Below, in pieces: positions 8,150-17,794 of a stretch of DNA of 64,000 nucleotides (position 1 is the stretch's first letter; every line of letters begins with the position of its first letter). The notes below the pieces were generated by a model. The model ran no database searches and was not told the DNA's origin. It saw nothing but the letters and a program-made list of their open reading frames with translations. Both the position numbers and the translations under genes were made by a program. Source of the stretch: RYN-111 sp963760125 (GTDB lineage: Bacteria > Actinomycetota > Actinomycetes > Mycobacteriales > SCTD01); NCBI GenBank assembly GCA_963760125.1, contig CAVXBV010000008.1:124001-188000 (forward strand), in the 5' to 3' direction.

Positions 8150-9331
8150 GTGCAGGTGGACTTCGTTGACGGGGCCTTCTGGGGCGACGATCCGCACGCC
8201 GGCCTGACCTGGTGCCGCGAGAACGATCCAGTCCACTGGGACGGCCAGGTCTGGGGGATCACCACGCACGCCGACGTCCGCGAGGTCGCCACCCGTCCCG
8301 AGCTCTTCAGCAACGCCCAGGGCATCCGGCCGGACGCAGGACCGGTCCCGTCGATGATCGACAAGGACGACCCCGAGCACCTGCTGCGGCGCAAGCTCGT
8401 GGCCACCGGGTTCACTCCTCGGCGCGTCGCCGAGCAGGAGTCACGGGTCGTCGAGATGACCGACGGCATCATCGACAGGATCTGCGAGAAGGGCGAGTGC
8501 GACCTGGTGCGCGACGTCGCGGCCTGGCTCCCCATCGAGGTCATCGGCCAGGCGCTCGGCTTCGACAGCCGCGACTTCGAGAAGCTCCTCGACTGGTCCG
8601 ACACGCTGCTGTCGGCCCTCGTCGGCGTCCAGGACGACGAGACGGCGTTGAAGATGGTCACGGCCTTCGAGGGCTACGCCGGCTATCTCACGGGCGCGGT
8701 CGCCGAGCGCCGCGTGACCCCCACCGACGACCTGATCAGCATCTTGGTCCACGCCGAGGTCGACGGGCAGAAGCTCGACGATGAGGCACTGCTGCACGAG
8801 TCGCTGCTCATCCTCATCGGCGGCGACGAGACCAGCCGGCACGTGATGAGCGGGGGCATCTACCAGCTCCTCAAGGACCGCGACCAGTGGGACCGGCTGT
8901 CCGCCGACCGATCGCTGATGGGAACGGCGGTCGAGGAGATGCTCCGTTGGGTCAGTCCCATCCGGAACATGGCCCGCACCGTCATGCAGGACACGGAGCT
9001 GCACGGCAAGCAGCTGACCGCGGGCGAGAAGCTGCTGTTGCTCTACCCGTCGGCGAACCGGGACGAGAAGGTCTTCGACGACCCCTTCCGCTTCGACATC
9101 GCCCGCACGCCGAACGAGCACCTGGCCTTCGGCCTGGGACCGCACTTCTGCCTCGGCAACGCCCTTGCCCGGGTCGAGGTCCGCACCATGGTGGACCGCC
9201 TGCTCGAGCGGTTGCCGGACCTCGAGCTGGTCGAGCCCGACGAGCCCGCGCTCCGTCCGGCGAACTTCGTCAGCGGGTACGAAGCGCTCCCCGTCCGCTT
9301 CACGCCCAGCGCTCCCCTCGGACAGCGGTGA
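8150..9331 (+). CDS. cyp142: Cytochrome P450 CYP142, sterol C26/C27 oxidase
   Basis: A 393-aa P450 that resembles CYP142A1 closely. The GTG start at 8150 has GGAG 5 nt before it. Family landmarks include ELFSNAQGIRPD, HLLRRKLVATGFT, LLILIGGDETSRH (I-helix), the ExxR motif EEMLR, FGLGPHFCLGNALAR with the haem-ligating Cys at residue 334, and the C-terminal LRPANFVSGYEALPV. CYP142 hydroxylates the terminal methyl of cholesterol or cholestenone and oxidises it on to the acid, which a FadD then activates. It heads a six-gene operon with GTGA-type overlaps. Electron donors could be the 3Fe-4S ferredoxin at 33895 or the ferredoxin/reductase pair at 45113-46443. Confidence 0.9.
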   Translation: MQVDFVDGAFWGDDPHAGLTWCRENDPVHWDGQVWGITTHADVREVATRPELFSNAQGIRPDAGPVPSMIDKDDPEHLLRRKLVATGFTPRRVAEQESRVVEMTDGIIDRICEKGECDLVRDVAAWLPIEVIGQALGFDSRDFEKLLDWSDTLLSALVGVQDDETALKMVTAFEGYAGYLTGAVAERRVTPTDDLISILVHAEVDGQKLDDEALLHESLLILIGGDETSRHVMSGGIYQLLKDRDQWDRLSADRSLMGTAVEEMLRWVSPIRNMARTVMQDTELHGKQLTAGEKLLLLYPSANRDEKVFDDPFRFDIARTPNEHLAFGLGPHFCLGNALARVEVRTMVDRLLERLPDLELVEPDEPALRPANFVSGYEALPVRFTPSAPLGQR

Positions 9332-10119
9332 GCCTGGTCCTGGTCGAGGACTCCGCCAGGGTCCGCACGCTCACCCTGAACCGACCGGAGAACCTCAACG
9401 CCATCAGCGAGGCCCTGCTCGACGCCTTCGCCGAGGAGCTGATCAGAGCCGGAGACGACCCTGACGTGGCCACCGTCCTCGTCACCGGCACCGGACGTGC
9501 GTTCAGTGTGGGAGCCGATCTCGTGGAGATGGCGCAGCGCAACGCCGACCCTGACGGGTTCGTCATGGGCAGGCACGGCTTCCTGGGGGTGCTGAAGGCG
9601 ATGGCCGCGCTACCGAAGCCGCTGATCATGGCGGTGAACGGCCTCGCCCTCGGTGCCGGCACGACGTTCCTCGGCTACGCCGACCTGGTGTTCATGTCCA
9701 CCGCTGCTCGTCTCAAGTGCCCCTTCAGCGACCTGGCGGTCGCCCCCGAAGCCGGGTCGAGCTTCCTGTTCCCCAACCTCATCGGCCGCCAGAACGCCGC
9801 CTGGCTGTTCCTGTCCTCGGAGTGGTTCAGCGCCCAGGAGGCCCACGAGATGGGCCTCGCCTGGAAGCTGTGCGAGCCCGACGACCTCATGCCGACAGCA
9901 CGTCGCCACGCCGAGATCCTCGCCAGCAAGCCGATCTCCAGCCTGGCGGCGATCAAGGACACGCTGTGGGCGCCGATCCGGGCGGAGGTGGAGGCCGCGC
10001 AGACGCGCGAGATCGACCACTTCAAGCGGTTGCTCGGTGGACCGGCAAACTCCGAGGCTCTTGCCGCGTTCGCCGAAGGGCGCGCGGCCGACTTCGCGAA
10101 CCTGCCAGCCGGATGGTGA
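9328..10119 (+). CDS. Enoyl-CoA hydratase/isomerase family protein
   Basis: Crotonase-fold enzyme of 263 aa. It starts at GTG 9328 inside the cyp142 stop (GTGA). The N-terminal SLVLVEDSARVRTLTLNRPENLNAIS is typical, and the oxyanion-hole segments are GRAFSVGADLVEMAQ and NGLALGAGTTFLGYADLVF. The usual catalytic acidic pair is only partly recognisable: the second segment reads PEAGSSFLFPNLIGRQNA, where hydratases often have a Glu, so it may be an isomerase or a hydratase with unusual chemistry. In a sterol side-chain operon it would act on an unsaturated acyl-CoA. It is distinct from the EchA19-like gene at 34113. Confidence 0.83.
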   Translation: MSLVLVEDSARVRTLTLNRPENLNAISEALLDAFAEELIRAGDDPDVATVLVTGTGRAFSVGADLVEMAQRNADPDGFVMGRHGFLGVLKAMAALPKPLIMAVNGLALGAGTTFLGYADLVFMSTAARLKCPFSDLAVAPEAGSSFLFPNLIGRQNAAWLFLSSEWFSAQEAHEMGLAWKLCEPDDLMPTARRHAEILASKPISSLAAIKDTLWAPIRAEVEAAQTREIDHFKRLLGGPANSEALAAFAEGRAADFANLPAGW

Positions 10120-11135
10120 TGACCGTCCCGGACGGGATCTCGGGAGTCACCGCGTCCTGGCTGGCGGAAGCCACGGGGGTCGACGTCGTCTCCGTCACGG
10201 CGACGGCGATCGGGACCGGTCAGACCGGCTCGAGCCACCGGGTCACCGCGCGCCTGGCCGACGGCACCGAGCGGACCTATGTCGCCAAGACCGGCGCCGA
10301 GGACCCGGCCGTGCGGGAGCGCGTGGCCCACGGGTACCGCGCCGAGGTGGTCTTCTACCGCGACGTCGCCCCCACCGTGGGGGTCCCCGTGCCCACCCTG
10401 CACGCGAGCGCGATCACCGAGGACGGCACGCAGTTCGTGCTCCTGATGGCCGACCTCGCGCCGGCGACGCAGGGCGACCAGATCGCCGGCACGACAGCGG
10501 ACGTGGTCATCACCGGAGCACGAGCCCTGGCCGGGCTGCACGGTCCGCGGTGGTGCGACCCGACGTGGAAGGAGCTCGAGGTCCTCACCCTGCCTCTCGC
10601 GACGCCGGAGAACGCTCCCGGCATGGGCGACCTGGCGCGGATGGCCACCGACACGTTCCTGAGCACCCTCGGCCCGCGGATGACCGATGCCGACCGGACC
10701 ACGCTGGACGCGTTCCCGGCAGCCGTCCCGGCGTGGCTGCTCGACCGGCCGGAGCGATTCGCGCTGCTGCACGGCGACTTCCGCCTCGACAACCTCATGC
10801 TCCATCCGGACGGCAGCGTCACGGTCGTCGACTGGCAGACCCTCACCGTCGGCCTGCCCGCACGAGACCTCGCCTACTGGGTCACCACGAGCGTCGCTCC
10901 CGAGGTCCGACGGGAGGTCGAGCGTGAAGCGGTGGCGGCCTACCACGAGGCCCTCGCGATCCCCGGCTACGACCTCGACACCTGCTTCGAGGACTACTGC
11001 GTCAGCCAGCTGCACACCTTGCTCATCTCCACGCTCGGCTGGGCGTTCACCACGCAGACCGAGCGCGGCGGGGACATGATGCTGGCCATGGTGGAGCGGG
11101 CGTGCGCCGCGATCCGCGACCTGGAGGTGCTGTAG
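10113..11135 (+). CDS. Phosphotransferase-fold (APH/choline-kinase-like) protein
   Basis: A 340-aa member of the aminoglycoside-phosphotransferase/ACAD10-N-terminal family. The catalytic loop LLHGDFRLDNLMLHPDG and the metal-binding VVDWQTLTVGLPARDLAYW are intact, so it is probably an active kinase. Starts ATG 10113, GTG 10116 and ATG 10119 all sit at the end of the hydratase gene; the first is given. Such kinases next to acyl-CoA dehydrogenases can phosphorylate hydroxyacyl-CoAs so that phosphate can be eliminated (established for ACAD10/11 and LvaA). Here that is only a hypothesis for a hydroxylated sterol side chain. A second family member is at 31745. Confidence 0.82.
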   Translation: MVMTVPDGISGVTASWLAEATGVDVVSVTATAIGTGQTGSSHRVTARLADGTERTYVAKTGAEDPAVRERVAHGYRAEVVFYRDVAPTVGVPVPTLHASAITEDGTQFVLLMADLAPATQGDQIAGTTADVVITGARALAGLHGPRWCDPTWKELEVLTLPLATPENAPGMGDLARMATDTFLSTLGPRMTDADRTTLDAFPAAVPAWLLDRPERFALLHGDFRLDNLMLHPDGSVTVVDWQTLTVGLPARDLAYWVTTSVAPEVRREVEREAVAAYHEALAIPGYDLDTCFEDYCVSQLHTLLISTLGWAFTTQTERGGDMMLAMVERACAAIRDLEVL

Positions 11136-12131
11136 GTGCTCGGCTGCTACCTGCTCGCCGGTCAGCCCGACAGCTCCCGCGACCTCGTCGATGAGGTGCG
11201 GATGGCGGAGGAGCTCGGCCTGGACGCCGCCTTCATCAGCGAGCGCTACAACAAGAAGGAAGCCGGCGTCCTGTGCGGTGCCGCCGGCGCGGCCAGCAAG
11301 GAAATCCGCATCGTCACCGCGGCGACCAACCACAACACCCGCCACCCGATGGTCACTGCCGGCCTCGCCCGGACCATGCAGTCCCTGACCGGGGGGCGCT
11401 TCACCCTTGGCCTGGGTCGGGGCATCCCCGCGATGCAGGACGCCTACGGGATCCCCCGGATCACCACGCGGGAGCTCGAGGACGTCGCCCTGCTGATGCG
11501 ACGGCTGTTCCGCGGCGAGGCCGTGTTCGACTGGCCCGGGTCCCCCGTGCTGCACCTGGACAACTCCCTGGACGAGCACCTCCCCCTGTGCCTTGTCGCC
11601 TTCGGCGACCAGACCCTCGAGCTGGCCGGCCGCGTCTTCGACGACGTCGTGCTGCACACCTACTTCACCGACGAGGTGACCGCCCACTGCGTCGAGGTCG
11701 CCAAGTCCGCGGCGGCCAAAGCCGGCCGGGAGATCCGGGTCTGGTCCTGCTTCGCCACCGTCCCGGACACCCTGCCCGAGGAGCTCCGGCTCAAGAAGAC
11801 CGTCGGCCGGCTCGGCACCTACCTGCAGGGGTACGGCGAGCTGCTGGTCCGCACGAACGGCTGGGACCACGCGGTTCTGCAGCGGTTCCTCGCGGACGAC
11901 GTCGTGCGGAGCGTCGCGGGACTGGACGTGGCGGCCACCCCGGAGCAGCTCCAGCACGCCGCGACCCTGCTGCCCGACGAGTGGTTCGCGGCCAGCGCCA
12001 CCGGGACCCCCGACCAGTGCGCCGCGGCCGTTCAGCACCAGCTCGACCTGGGCTGCGACGGCGTGATCCTGCACGGAAGCACACCCACCGAGCTCGCGCC
12101 TGTCGTGCGGGCCATGAGAGGAGAACGCTGA
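11136..12131 (+). CDS. LLM-class (luciferase-like) F420-dependent oxidoreductase
   Basis: A 331-aa TIM-barrel protein. The GTG start at 11136 directly follows the kinase stop and has GGAGG 8 nt upstream. The luciferase-like fold is indicated by LGLDAAFISERYNKKE near residues 28-43, the TNHNTRHPMVTAGLARTMQSLTGGRF-like core (residues about 68-90) and GLGRGIPAMQDAYG. Actinobacterial LLM proteins of this kind normally use deazaflavin F420. The substrate is unknown; a steroid-linked redox step is plausible because it lies between the kinase and an SDR in the cyp142 operon. It ends in an ATGA-type junction with the SDR. Confidence 0.82.
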   Translation: MLGCYLLAGQPDSSRDLVDEVRMAEELGLDAAFISERYNKKEAGVLCGAAGAASKEIRIVTAATNHNTRHPMVTAGLARTMQSLTGGRFTLGLGRGIPAMQDAYGIPRITTRELEDVALLMRRLFRGEAVFDWPGSPVLHLDNSLDEHLPLCLVAFGDQTLELAGRVFDDVVLHTYFTDEVTAHCVEVAKSAAAKAGREIRVWSCFATVPDTLPEELRLKKTVGRLGTYLQGYGELLVRTNGWDHAVLQRFLADDVVRSVAGLDVAATPEQLQHAATLLPDEWFAASATGTPDQCAAAVQHQLDLGCDGVILHGSTPTELAPVVRAMRGER

Positions 12132-12946
12132 TGGCACGACCTGCTGGCGGACTGGAGGGCACCGCTGCCCTCATCACCGGAGGGGGGACCGGCATCGGGT
12201 TCGCGTGTGCTGCGGCGCTCGCCGCCGACGGCGCTCACGTCACCATCTGCGGCCGCACCGAGGACACCCTCAAGGGCGCCGTCGACCGGCTGCCTGGCAG
12301 CGCGTCGTACGTCCTGTGCGACGTCACGGACGAAGCCTCCGTCGCCGCTGCGGTCGAAGCGGCCAGCGCCGTCCGAGGGCGGCTCGACACGGTCGTCGCC
12401 AACGCCGGCGGTGGCGGGATGCTCGGGCCCACGCACACGCAGGACCTGGCGGAGTTCACCCGGGTGCTGCACCTGAACATCCTCGGGACGATGCTGCTCG
12501 CCAAGCACGCGCTGCCCGGTCTGGTGAAGACCAAGGGCTCGTTCGTCGGCGTGTCCTCACTCGCAGGTCACGTGACCCACCGCTGGTTCGGTGCCTACCC
12601 CGTGGCCAAGGCCGGCATCGAGGAGCTGATCCGCAACATCGCCGACGAGTACGGCCCAGCCGGCGTGCGCGCCAACGCCGTACGCCCCGGCTTCACCGCC
12701 ACCGAGCTGATGGAGCTGGTCCCCCGCGACGGCGAGGTCTACGCCTCCTACCTCGCCAACACCCCCCTCGCAGGTGTCGGCACCCCGGACGACGTCGGCA
12801 ACCTCGTCCGCTTCCTCGCCGGCGCCGAGGCCCGATGGCTCACCGGCCAGATCATCGACGTCGACGGCGGGCACCACCTGCGCCGGGGGCCGGACTACTC
12901 CTCGTTCGCCGGGGTCAGCGACGACAACCCGACGTTCGGGCTTTGA
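12131..12946 (+). CDS. SDR-family oxidoreductase
   Basis: A 271-aa classical short-chain dehydrogenase. ATG 12131 overlaps the LLM stop by one base and has AGGAG upstream. Visible motifs: TGGGTGIG cofactor loop at about residues 16-23, NAGGGG instead of the usual NNAG, Ser in GVSSLAG, catalytic YPVAKAG, and a C-terminal ID/VDGG dinucleotide-fold end. It probably oxidises or reduces a hydroxyl of the sterol or of its acyl-CoA. The exact step is unclear, as three other SDRs lie in the window. It is co-transcribed with cyp142 and the downstream FadD19-like gene. Confidence 0.82.
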   Translation: MARPAGGLEGTAALITGGGTGIGFACAAALAADGAHVTICGRTEDTLKGAVDRLPGSASYVLCDVTDEASVAAAVEAASAVRGRLDTVVANAGGGGMLGPTHTQDLAEFTRVLHLNILGTMLLAKHALPGLVKTKGSFVGVSSLAGHVTHRWFGAYPVAKAGIEELIRNIADEYGPAGVRANAVRPGFTATELMELVPRDGEVYASYLANTPLAGVGTPDDVGNLVRFLAGAEARWLTGQIIDVDGGHHLRRGPDYSSFAGVSDDNPTFGL

Positions 12947-14586
12947 TGACCGAGTTCACCCTCGCCGAGACCAACGAGGTCATCGCCGCGGCCGTCCCGG
13001 ACCGCGAGGTCTTGGTCTGGCGCGACCGCCGTCTCACCTACGCCGACCTGACCGACCGCTCGCGGCGCCTGGCGTCGTACCTGCACGCGCAGGGCCTCGG
13101 GGTGCACCAGGAGCGGTCGGAGCTCGGCGGCCACGAGTCCGGCCAGGACCACGTCGCGCTCTACCTGCACAACGGCAACGAGTACCTCGAGGGGATGCTC
13201 GGCGCGTTCAAGAGCCGCACCGCCCCGGTCAACGTCAACTACCGGTACGTCGAGGACGAGCTGCGCTACCTGTTCCTCGACGCCAAGGCGACGGCGGTGA
13301 TCTACCACGCGAGGTTCGCGCCGACGCTGGCGACGATCCGCGGCGACCTGCCTGACCTGCGCGTCCTGCTGCAGGTGGCCGACGACTCCGGCAACGACCT
13401 GCTGCCCGGCGCCGTCGACTACGAGGCGGCCCTCGCGGGCTCCGTCCCCGAGCTCCCGCCCGTGCAGCCCTCGCCCGACGACCTCTACATCCTCTACACC
13501 GGTGGCACGACCGGCATGCCCAAGGGCGTGCTGTGGCGCCAGCACGACATCTACATGTCCACCATGGGTGGCCGCACCCCGGGAATCTGGGAGGCGGTCA
13601 CGTCCTACGACGGCGTCCGCGAACGTGCCTTGGCCGGCGCCGGGGACGCGATGGTGCTGATCCCGCCGTTCATGCACGGGGCAGCGCAGTGGGCGACGTT
13701 CATCATGATGAGCAACGGCGCGAAGGTGGTCATCCCCGACGACAACACCCGGATGGACCCCGCGGACGTCCTGCGGACGGTCGAGCGCGAGCGCTGCGTG
13801 ATGATGACCGTCGTCGGCGACGCAGTGTGCCGTCCGCTGCTGGACGAGATGGAGAAGGGGACCTACGACCTGTCCTCGCTCGCGGTGATCGGCAACGGCA
13901 GTGCGCCCCTCACCCCGACCGTGAAGGAACGTCTGCTCGAGCTGCTCCCGAACATCTTCGTGAGCGACTCGGTGGGCTCGTCGGAGACCGGCGCTCAGGG
14001 CAGCCACCTGTCGGTGAAGGGCGCCGTCTCCACCGGGACCTTCACGCGCGGGCCCGGCGCCGTCGTGGTCAGCGAGGACCTGACCACGGTCCTCGAGCCA
14101 GGGCACGAGGGCCTCGGCTGGTTCGCGCAGGAGGGCTGGGTCCCGCTGGGCTACCTCGGCGACCCCGACAAGACCGCACGCACCTTCCCGATCATCGAGG
14201 GCACCCGCTACGCCGTACCCGGCGACCGCGCGCGGCTCCTCCCCGACGGGTCGCTCGAGCTGCTCGGGCGCGACGCCGTGACCATCAACACCGGTGGGGA
14301 GAAGGTGTTCGCTGAGGAGGTGGAGTCGGCGATCGCCAGCCACCCGGCGGTGCAGGACGTGACCGTCTGCGGCCGCCCGAGCGAGCGGTGGGGCAGTGAG
14401 GTGGTCGCGGTCGTGCAGCTCGCCTCCCCCGCGACGGCCGAGGAGCTCGAAGCGCATGCCGCCCTGCACGTGTCGCGCTACAAGCTGCCCAAGGGCTGGG
14501 TGTTCGTGGACAAGGTCCAGCGCTCCCCGTCAGGCAAGGCGGACTACCGCTGGGCCCGCGAGCTCGCCGTCGCCGCGGCTACGTGA
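12946..14586 (+). CDS. Steroid-type acyl-CoA synthetase, FadD19-like paralogue
   Basis: AMP-forming ligase of 546 aa. ATG 12946 overlaps the SDR stop by one base. The P-loop YTGGTTGMPKG is at about residues 182-192, with VGSSETGAQG, PGDRARLLPDGSLELLGRD and the C-terminal catalytic Lys in RSPSGKADYRWA. The pattern NVNYRYVEDELRYLF is typical of FadD19, the ligase for C27 sterol acids, including C24-branched ones. Near residues 50-62 it carries an insertion (ERSELGGHESG) not seen in the second FadD19-like protein at 16171. Its end overlaps the convergent FadD17-like gene by 8 nt. Confidence 0.85.
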   Translation: MTEFTLAETNEVIAAAVPDREVLVWRDRRLTYADLTDRSRRLASYLHAQGLGVHQERSELGGHESGQDHVALYLHNGNEYLEGMLGAFKSRTAPVNVNYRYVEDELRYLFLDAKATAVIYHARFAPTLATIRGDLPDLRVLLQVADDSGNDLLPGAVDYEAALAGSVPELPPVQPSPDDLYILYTGGTTGMPKGVLWRQHDIYMSTMGGRTPGIWEAVTSYDGVRERALAGAGDAMVLIPPFMHGAAQWATFIMMSNGAKVVIPDDNTRMDPADVLRTVERERCVMMTVVGDAVCRPLLDEMEKGTYDLSSLAVIGNGSAPLTPTVKERLLELLPNIFVSDSVGSSETGAQGSHLSVKGAVSTGTFTRGPGAVVVSEDLTTVLEPGHEGLGWFAQEGWVPLGYLGDPDKTARTFPIIEGTRYAVPGDRARLLPDGSLELLGRDAVTINTGGEKVFAEEVESAIASHPAVQDVTVCGRPSERWGSEVVAVVQLASPATAEELEAHAALHVSRYKLPKGWVFVDKVQRSPSGKADYRWARELAVAAAT

Positions 14587-16171
14587 GCTGACGACCGGAG
14601 TCGGCGAACGCCTTCTCCAGACCGATCCGGTCCTGGGCGGTGAACGGACGCATGGCGTCCCCGTCGCGGATCCACACCCCGTCCGCGTCCCACCGCTCCT
14701 GCGCCAGCCGCCGTACGACGATCTTTCCGGTCGCGGTCTTCGGCAGCTCTCCTACCCGCAGGTAGCGCGGGACCCAGGTGCGGCTCGCTTCCGGGTGCTC
14801 GGCGACCCAGGCGGCAAACGCGCTCGGGTCGAAGCCGTCAGCGGGGACGACGGCGGCCATGAGCTGGTCGCCGGCGGTCGCGTCGGGCACCGCGTAGACC
14901 ACAGCCTCGACCACCTGCGGGTGGCTGGTCAGCAGCCGGGCGACCGGCGCTGCGGGGAAGTTCTCGCCGCTCACACGCAGCCGGTCCAGAGACCGGCCCG
15001 CGAAGTAGAGGAAGCCGTCGGCGTCGCGGTAGCCGAGGTCGCCGGACCAGTAGCGGCCGTCGCGGTTGCGGTGGGCGGTGTCGGTCGGGGCGTTCCAGTA
15101 GCCCTCGAAGGCGAACGGCCCGTCCATGTTCACGAGCTCACCCACGGCCTGCTCGGCGTTGATCAGGCGACCCGTCGCGTCGAAGACGGCAGTGGCCTTC
15201 TCAGCGCCCGTCTCGGAGTCCAGGATCCGCACGTCGCCCACCGCGCTCACGCCGAGCGCGGCGGGCGGGGTGCCCTCGACCTTGGTGATGGAGATGCCGC
15301 CCTCGGTGGAACCGAACCCGTCGATGACCTCACAGCCGAACCTGGTGCCGAAGCGAGCGAGATCAGCAGGGGCGCCCTCGTTGCCGAAGACCCGGATCAG
15401 GGCGTTGTCCCGGTCGTCGTCCCGCACCGGCTGGGCCAGGACGTACGACAGCGGAGTGCCGACGTAGTTGGCGAAGGTCGCTCCGACCTTGCGGCAGTCC
15501 GGGAGGAAGCCGGAGGCAGAGAACTTCCGCTTCAGCGCCATCGTCGCACCGACCGCCAGCGACGGCGCCCAGCCCGCAATGATGGCGTTGCTGTGGAACA
15601 GCGGCATCGACAAGTAGCTCACGTCCTGGTCCGTGAGGTTGATGCGCCAGGTGAGCCCGAGGCCCTGCGTCGCGATCTTCCCCTGCGAGCACATGACGGC
15701 TTTCGGTGACCCCGTCGTGCCACTGGTGAAGATCAGGAGGTACAGGTCCTCCTTGCCCGCCTCACCTGCGGGGAGAGCTGCTGGTGCATAGACGATCTCG
15801 TGAGGGTCGAGGACGGGAACCCCCACGCCGTCGAACAGCTCGGGGCGGTCGGTCAGGACCAGGTGGCAGTCGGTGGCGGCCACGTCGTCGAGCAGGCCCT
15901 GCCCCTGGCGCGTGGCGTTGAGCCCGACGAGCACGAACCGGCCCAGGGCCGCCGCGGCCAGCCAGAAGCTGTACTCCGGGACGTTCTCGAGCAGCACGCC
16001 GACGTGCGGCGGACCGTCGACGGGACGCAGGGTCTCGTAGTACGCGGCCCGCGCGGCAGCCTGCGCCGTGTGCTCGGCCCAGGTCCACGACCTGCCTTCG
16101 AAGAGCAGCCCCGGCCGCGGGTCGTCAGCCCTGGCCCGGACAAGCGCATCGACCGTGGTGAGCCACTCCAT
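14579..16171 (-). CDS. fadD17: Acyl-CoA synthetase, FadD17-like
   Basis: A 530-aa AMP-binding ligase. It resembles FadD17, which activates sterol intermediates with a shortened (C5) side chain. The P-loop is IFTSGTTGSPKAV; GFGSTEGGISITK and the catalytic Lys in TATGKIVVRRL are present. The N-terminal adenylation part is short (MEWLTTVDALVRAR). ATG 16171 overlaps the FadD19-like stop by one base (TGATG). It is the last gene of the 13-gene minus-strand run. Substrate class follows from its partner FadD19-like gene and from memory of the M. tuberculosis fadD19-fadD17 pairing, not from any motif unique to C5 substrates. Confidence 0.78.
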   Translation of the reverse strand: MEWLTTVDALVRARADDPRPGLLFEGRSWTWAEHTAQAAARAAYYETLRPVDGPPHVGVLLENVPEYSFWLAAAALGRFVLVGLNATRQGQGLLDDVAATDCHLVLTDRPELFDGVGVPVLDPHEIVYAPAALPAGEAGKEDLYLLIFTSGTTGSPKAVMCSQGKIATQGLGLTWRINLTDQDVSYLSMPLFHSNAIIAGWAPSLAVGATMALKRKFSASGFLPDCRKVGATFANYVGTPLSYVLAQPVRDDDRDNALIRVFGNEGAPADLARFGTRFGCEVIDGFGSTEGGISITKVEGTPPAALGVSAVGDVRILDSETGAEKATAVFDATGRLINAEQAVGELVNMDGPFAFEGYWNAPTDTAHRNRDGRYWSGDLGYRDADGFLYFAGRSLDRLRVSGENFPAAPVARLLTSHPQVVEAVVYAVPDATAGDQLMAAVVPADGFDPSAFAAWVAEHPEASRTWVPRYLRVGELPKTATGKIVVRRLAQERWDADGVWIRDGDAMRPFTAQDRIGLEKAFADSGRQLT

Positions 16172-17769
16172 CAAGTGGAGGCAGCGTCGGTCAGCACCTT
16201 GGTCGCCCACTTGTAGTCGGGCTTGCCACTGGGGGACCGTTGCATGAGATCGACAGTGGTGATGAACCTGGGCAGCTTGTAGCGCGCGATGTGCGTGGAC
16301 AGGTGCTCCTCCAGCTCGGCCTGCGTCGGCGCCGTGGCGCCCTCGCTGATCTGCAGCACGGCCGCGACCTTCTGCCCCCAGCGGTCGTCCGGGATCCCCG
16401 CCACCACGGCGTCGTGGACGGCCGGGTGCGTCTTGATCGCGCCTTCGACCTCCTCCGGGTAGATCTTCTCGCCCCCGGAGTTGATGCAGATCGACCCTCG
16501 ACCGAGGAAGTGCATGGTGCCGTCCTCCTCGACCATCGCCATGTCGCCAGGCAGCACCCACCGCTCGCCGTCGACCGTGACGAAGGTCTTGGCCGTCTTC
16601 TCCGGGTCGTTGTAGTAGCCGAGCGGGATGTGGCCCTTCTGGGCGACCCGTCCGACAACACCCGAGCCCGGTACAACCGGCTTGAGGTCGTCGTCGAACA
16701 CGGCGGTACGGGCGTTGATGGTGAACTTCAACCCGTCCTTGGCATTGGTCCCGGGCTTGGCCGAGCCGTTGTAGCCGGTCTCGGTCGAGCCGAAGCTGTC
16801 GTTGATGTACGCCGCCGGCAGCAGCGTGTTGATGCGGTCACGCGTGGGCTGGCTGAGCAGGGCGCCTGCGCTGGACATGACGAACAGCGACGAGGTGTCG
16901 TACTCCTTCTCCTCGAGCGCCTCGAGCACGGGAGTGGCCATGGCGTCGCCGACGACCATGATCATGTTGCACTTCTGCTCCTGCACGATCTGCAGCGCAC
17001 CGTGGCCGGAGAACTTACGGATCAGGCAGACCTTGTGACCGGCCAGGAAGTTGATGAAGGAGCTGAGCTCGGCCGCACCGTGCATGAGCGGAGCGGCCGG
17101 GAAGTTCACGACGACGCCGCTGTCGAGGGCGTGCTGTGCCACGTCCTCCGGTCGCGCCAGCGGCTCCCCCGCCGGACGACCGCCGCCCATGCCGGCGAAG
17201 AACAGGTCCTCCTGGCGCCACATCACCCCCTTGGGCATCCCCGTGGTACCGCCGGTGTAGATGATGAACAGGTCGTCGGCCGAGCGCTCGGGGAGCCCTT
17301 CGCGCCCTGAGGACTGCGCCTCGAGCGCCTCCTCGTAGGGCACCGATCCCGCCGGCAGGTCGTAGCCCTCGGGCGGGCCGACAGCCACCAGATGACGGAT
17401 CTTCTCGGTCTTGGGCAGCACCACGGCGATCCGCTCGGCGAACTCCGTGTCGTAGACCACCCCGACCAGGTCGGCGTCGGTGTAGAGGTAGCGCAGCTCT
17501 TCCTGGACGTAACGGAAGTTCACGTTCACGGGGACAGCGCTGATCTTGAACAGCGCCAGCATGGTCTCGAGGTACTCCGTGCCGTTCATCATGTGGCAGC
17601 CGACGTGGTCCCCCTTGCCGATCCCGACGGACTGGAAGTGGTGGGCCAGCCGGTTGGCGCGCTCGTCGAGCTGCCGGTAGGTGAGCGTTCGCCCCTCCGC
17701 GTAGAGCGCCTCGCGGTCGGGGACGGTGTCCACGACGAGCTCGAACATGTCGGCCAGGTTGAACTGCAC
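16171..17769 (-). CDS. fadD19: Steroid-type acyl-CoA synthetase, FadD19-like
   Basis: A 532-aa AMP-forming CoA ligase for the sterol C26-acid. I place the start at GTG 17769 because AGGAG ends 5 nt upstream; the GTG at 17775 overlaps that ribosome site. Motifs: IYTGGTTGMPKGVMWRQEDLF, FGSTETGYNGSAK, PGDMAMVEEDGTMHFLGRGS, INSGGEKIYPEEVE and catalytic Lys in RSPSGKPDYKWA. NVNFRYVQEELRYLYTD and PLMHGAAE are close to FadD19. In rhodococci FadD19 is needed for C24-branched sterols; the Ltp3/Ltp4 genes just upstream in the same run support that use here. Confidence 0.85.
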   Translation of the reverse strand: MQFNLADMFELVVDTVPDREALYAEGRTLTYRQLDERANRLAHHFQSVGIGKGDHVGCHMMNGTEYLETMLALFKISAVPVNVNFRYVQEELRYLYTDADLVGVVYDTEFAERIAVVLPKTEKIRHLVAVGPPEGYDLPAGSVPYEEALEAQSSGREGLPERSADDLFIIYTGGTTGMPKGVMWRQEDLFFAGMGGGRPAGEPLARPEDVAQHALDSGVVVNFPAAPLMHGAAELSSFINFLAGHKVCLIRKFSGHGALQIVQEQKCNMIMVVGDAMATPVLEALEEKEYDTSSLFVMSSAGALLSQPTRDRINTLLPAAYINDSFGSTETGYNGSAKPGTNAKDGLKFTINARTAVFDDDLKPVVPGSGVVGRVAQKGHIPLGYYNDPEKTAKTFVTVDGERWVLPGDMAMVEEDGTMHFLGRGSICINSGGEKIYPEEVEGAIKTHPAVHDAVVAGIPDDRWGQKVAAVLQISEGATAPTQAELEEHLSTHIARYKLPRFITTVDLMQRSPSGKPDYKWATKVLTDAAST

Positions 17770-17794
17770 GGTCACTCCTGATCAGTGGGAAAGG

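Noticed and set aside
9675..12137. 820-codon antisense frame opposite the hydratase, kinase and LLM genes
   Set aside because: The plus strand encodes three well-conserved proteins here; the antisense text is low-complexity.
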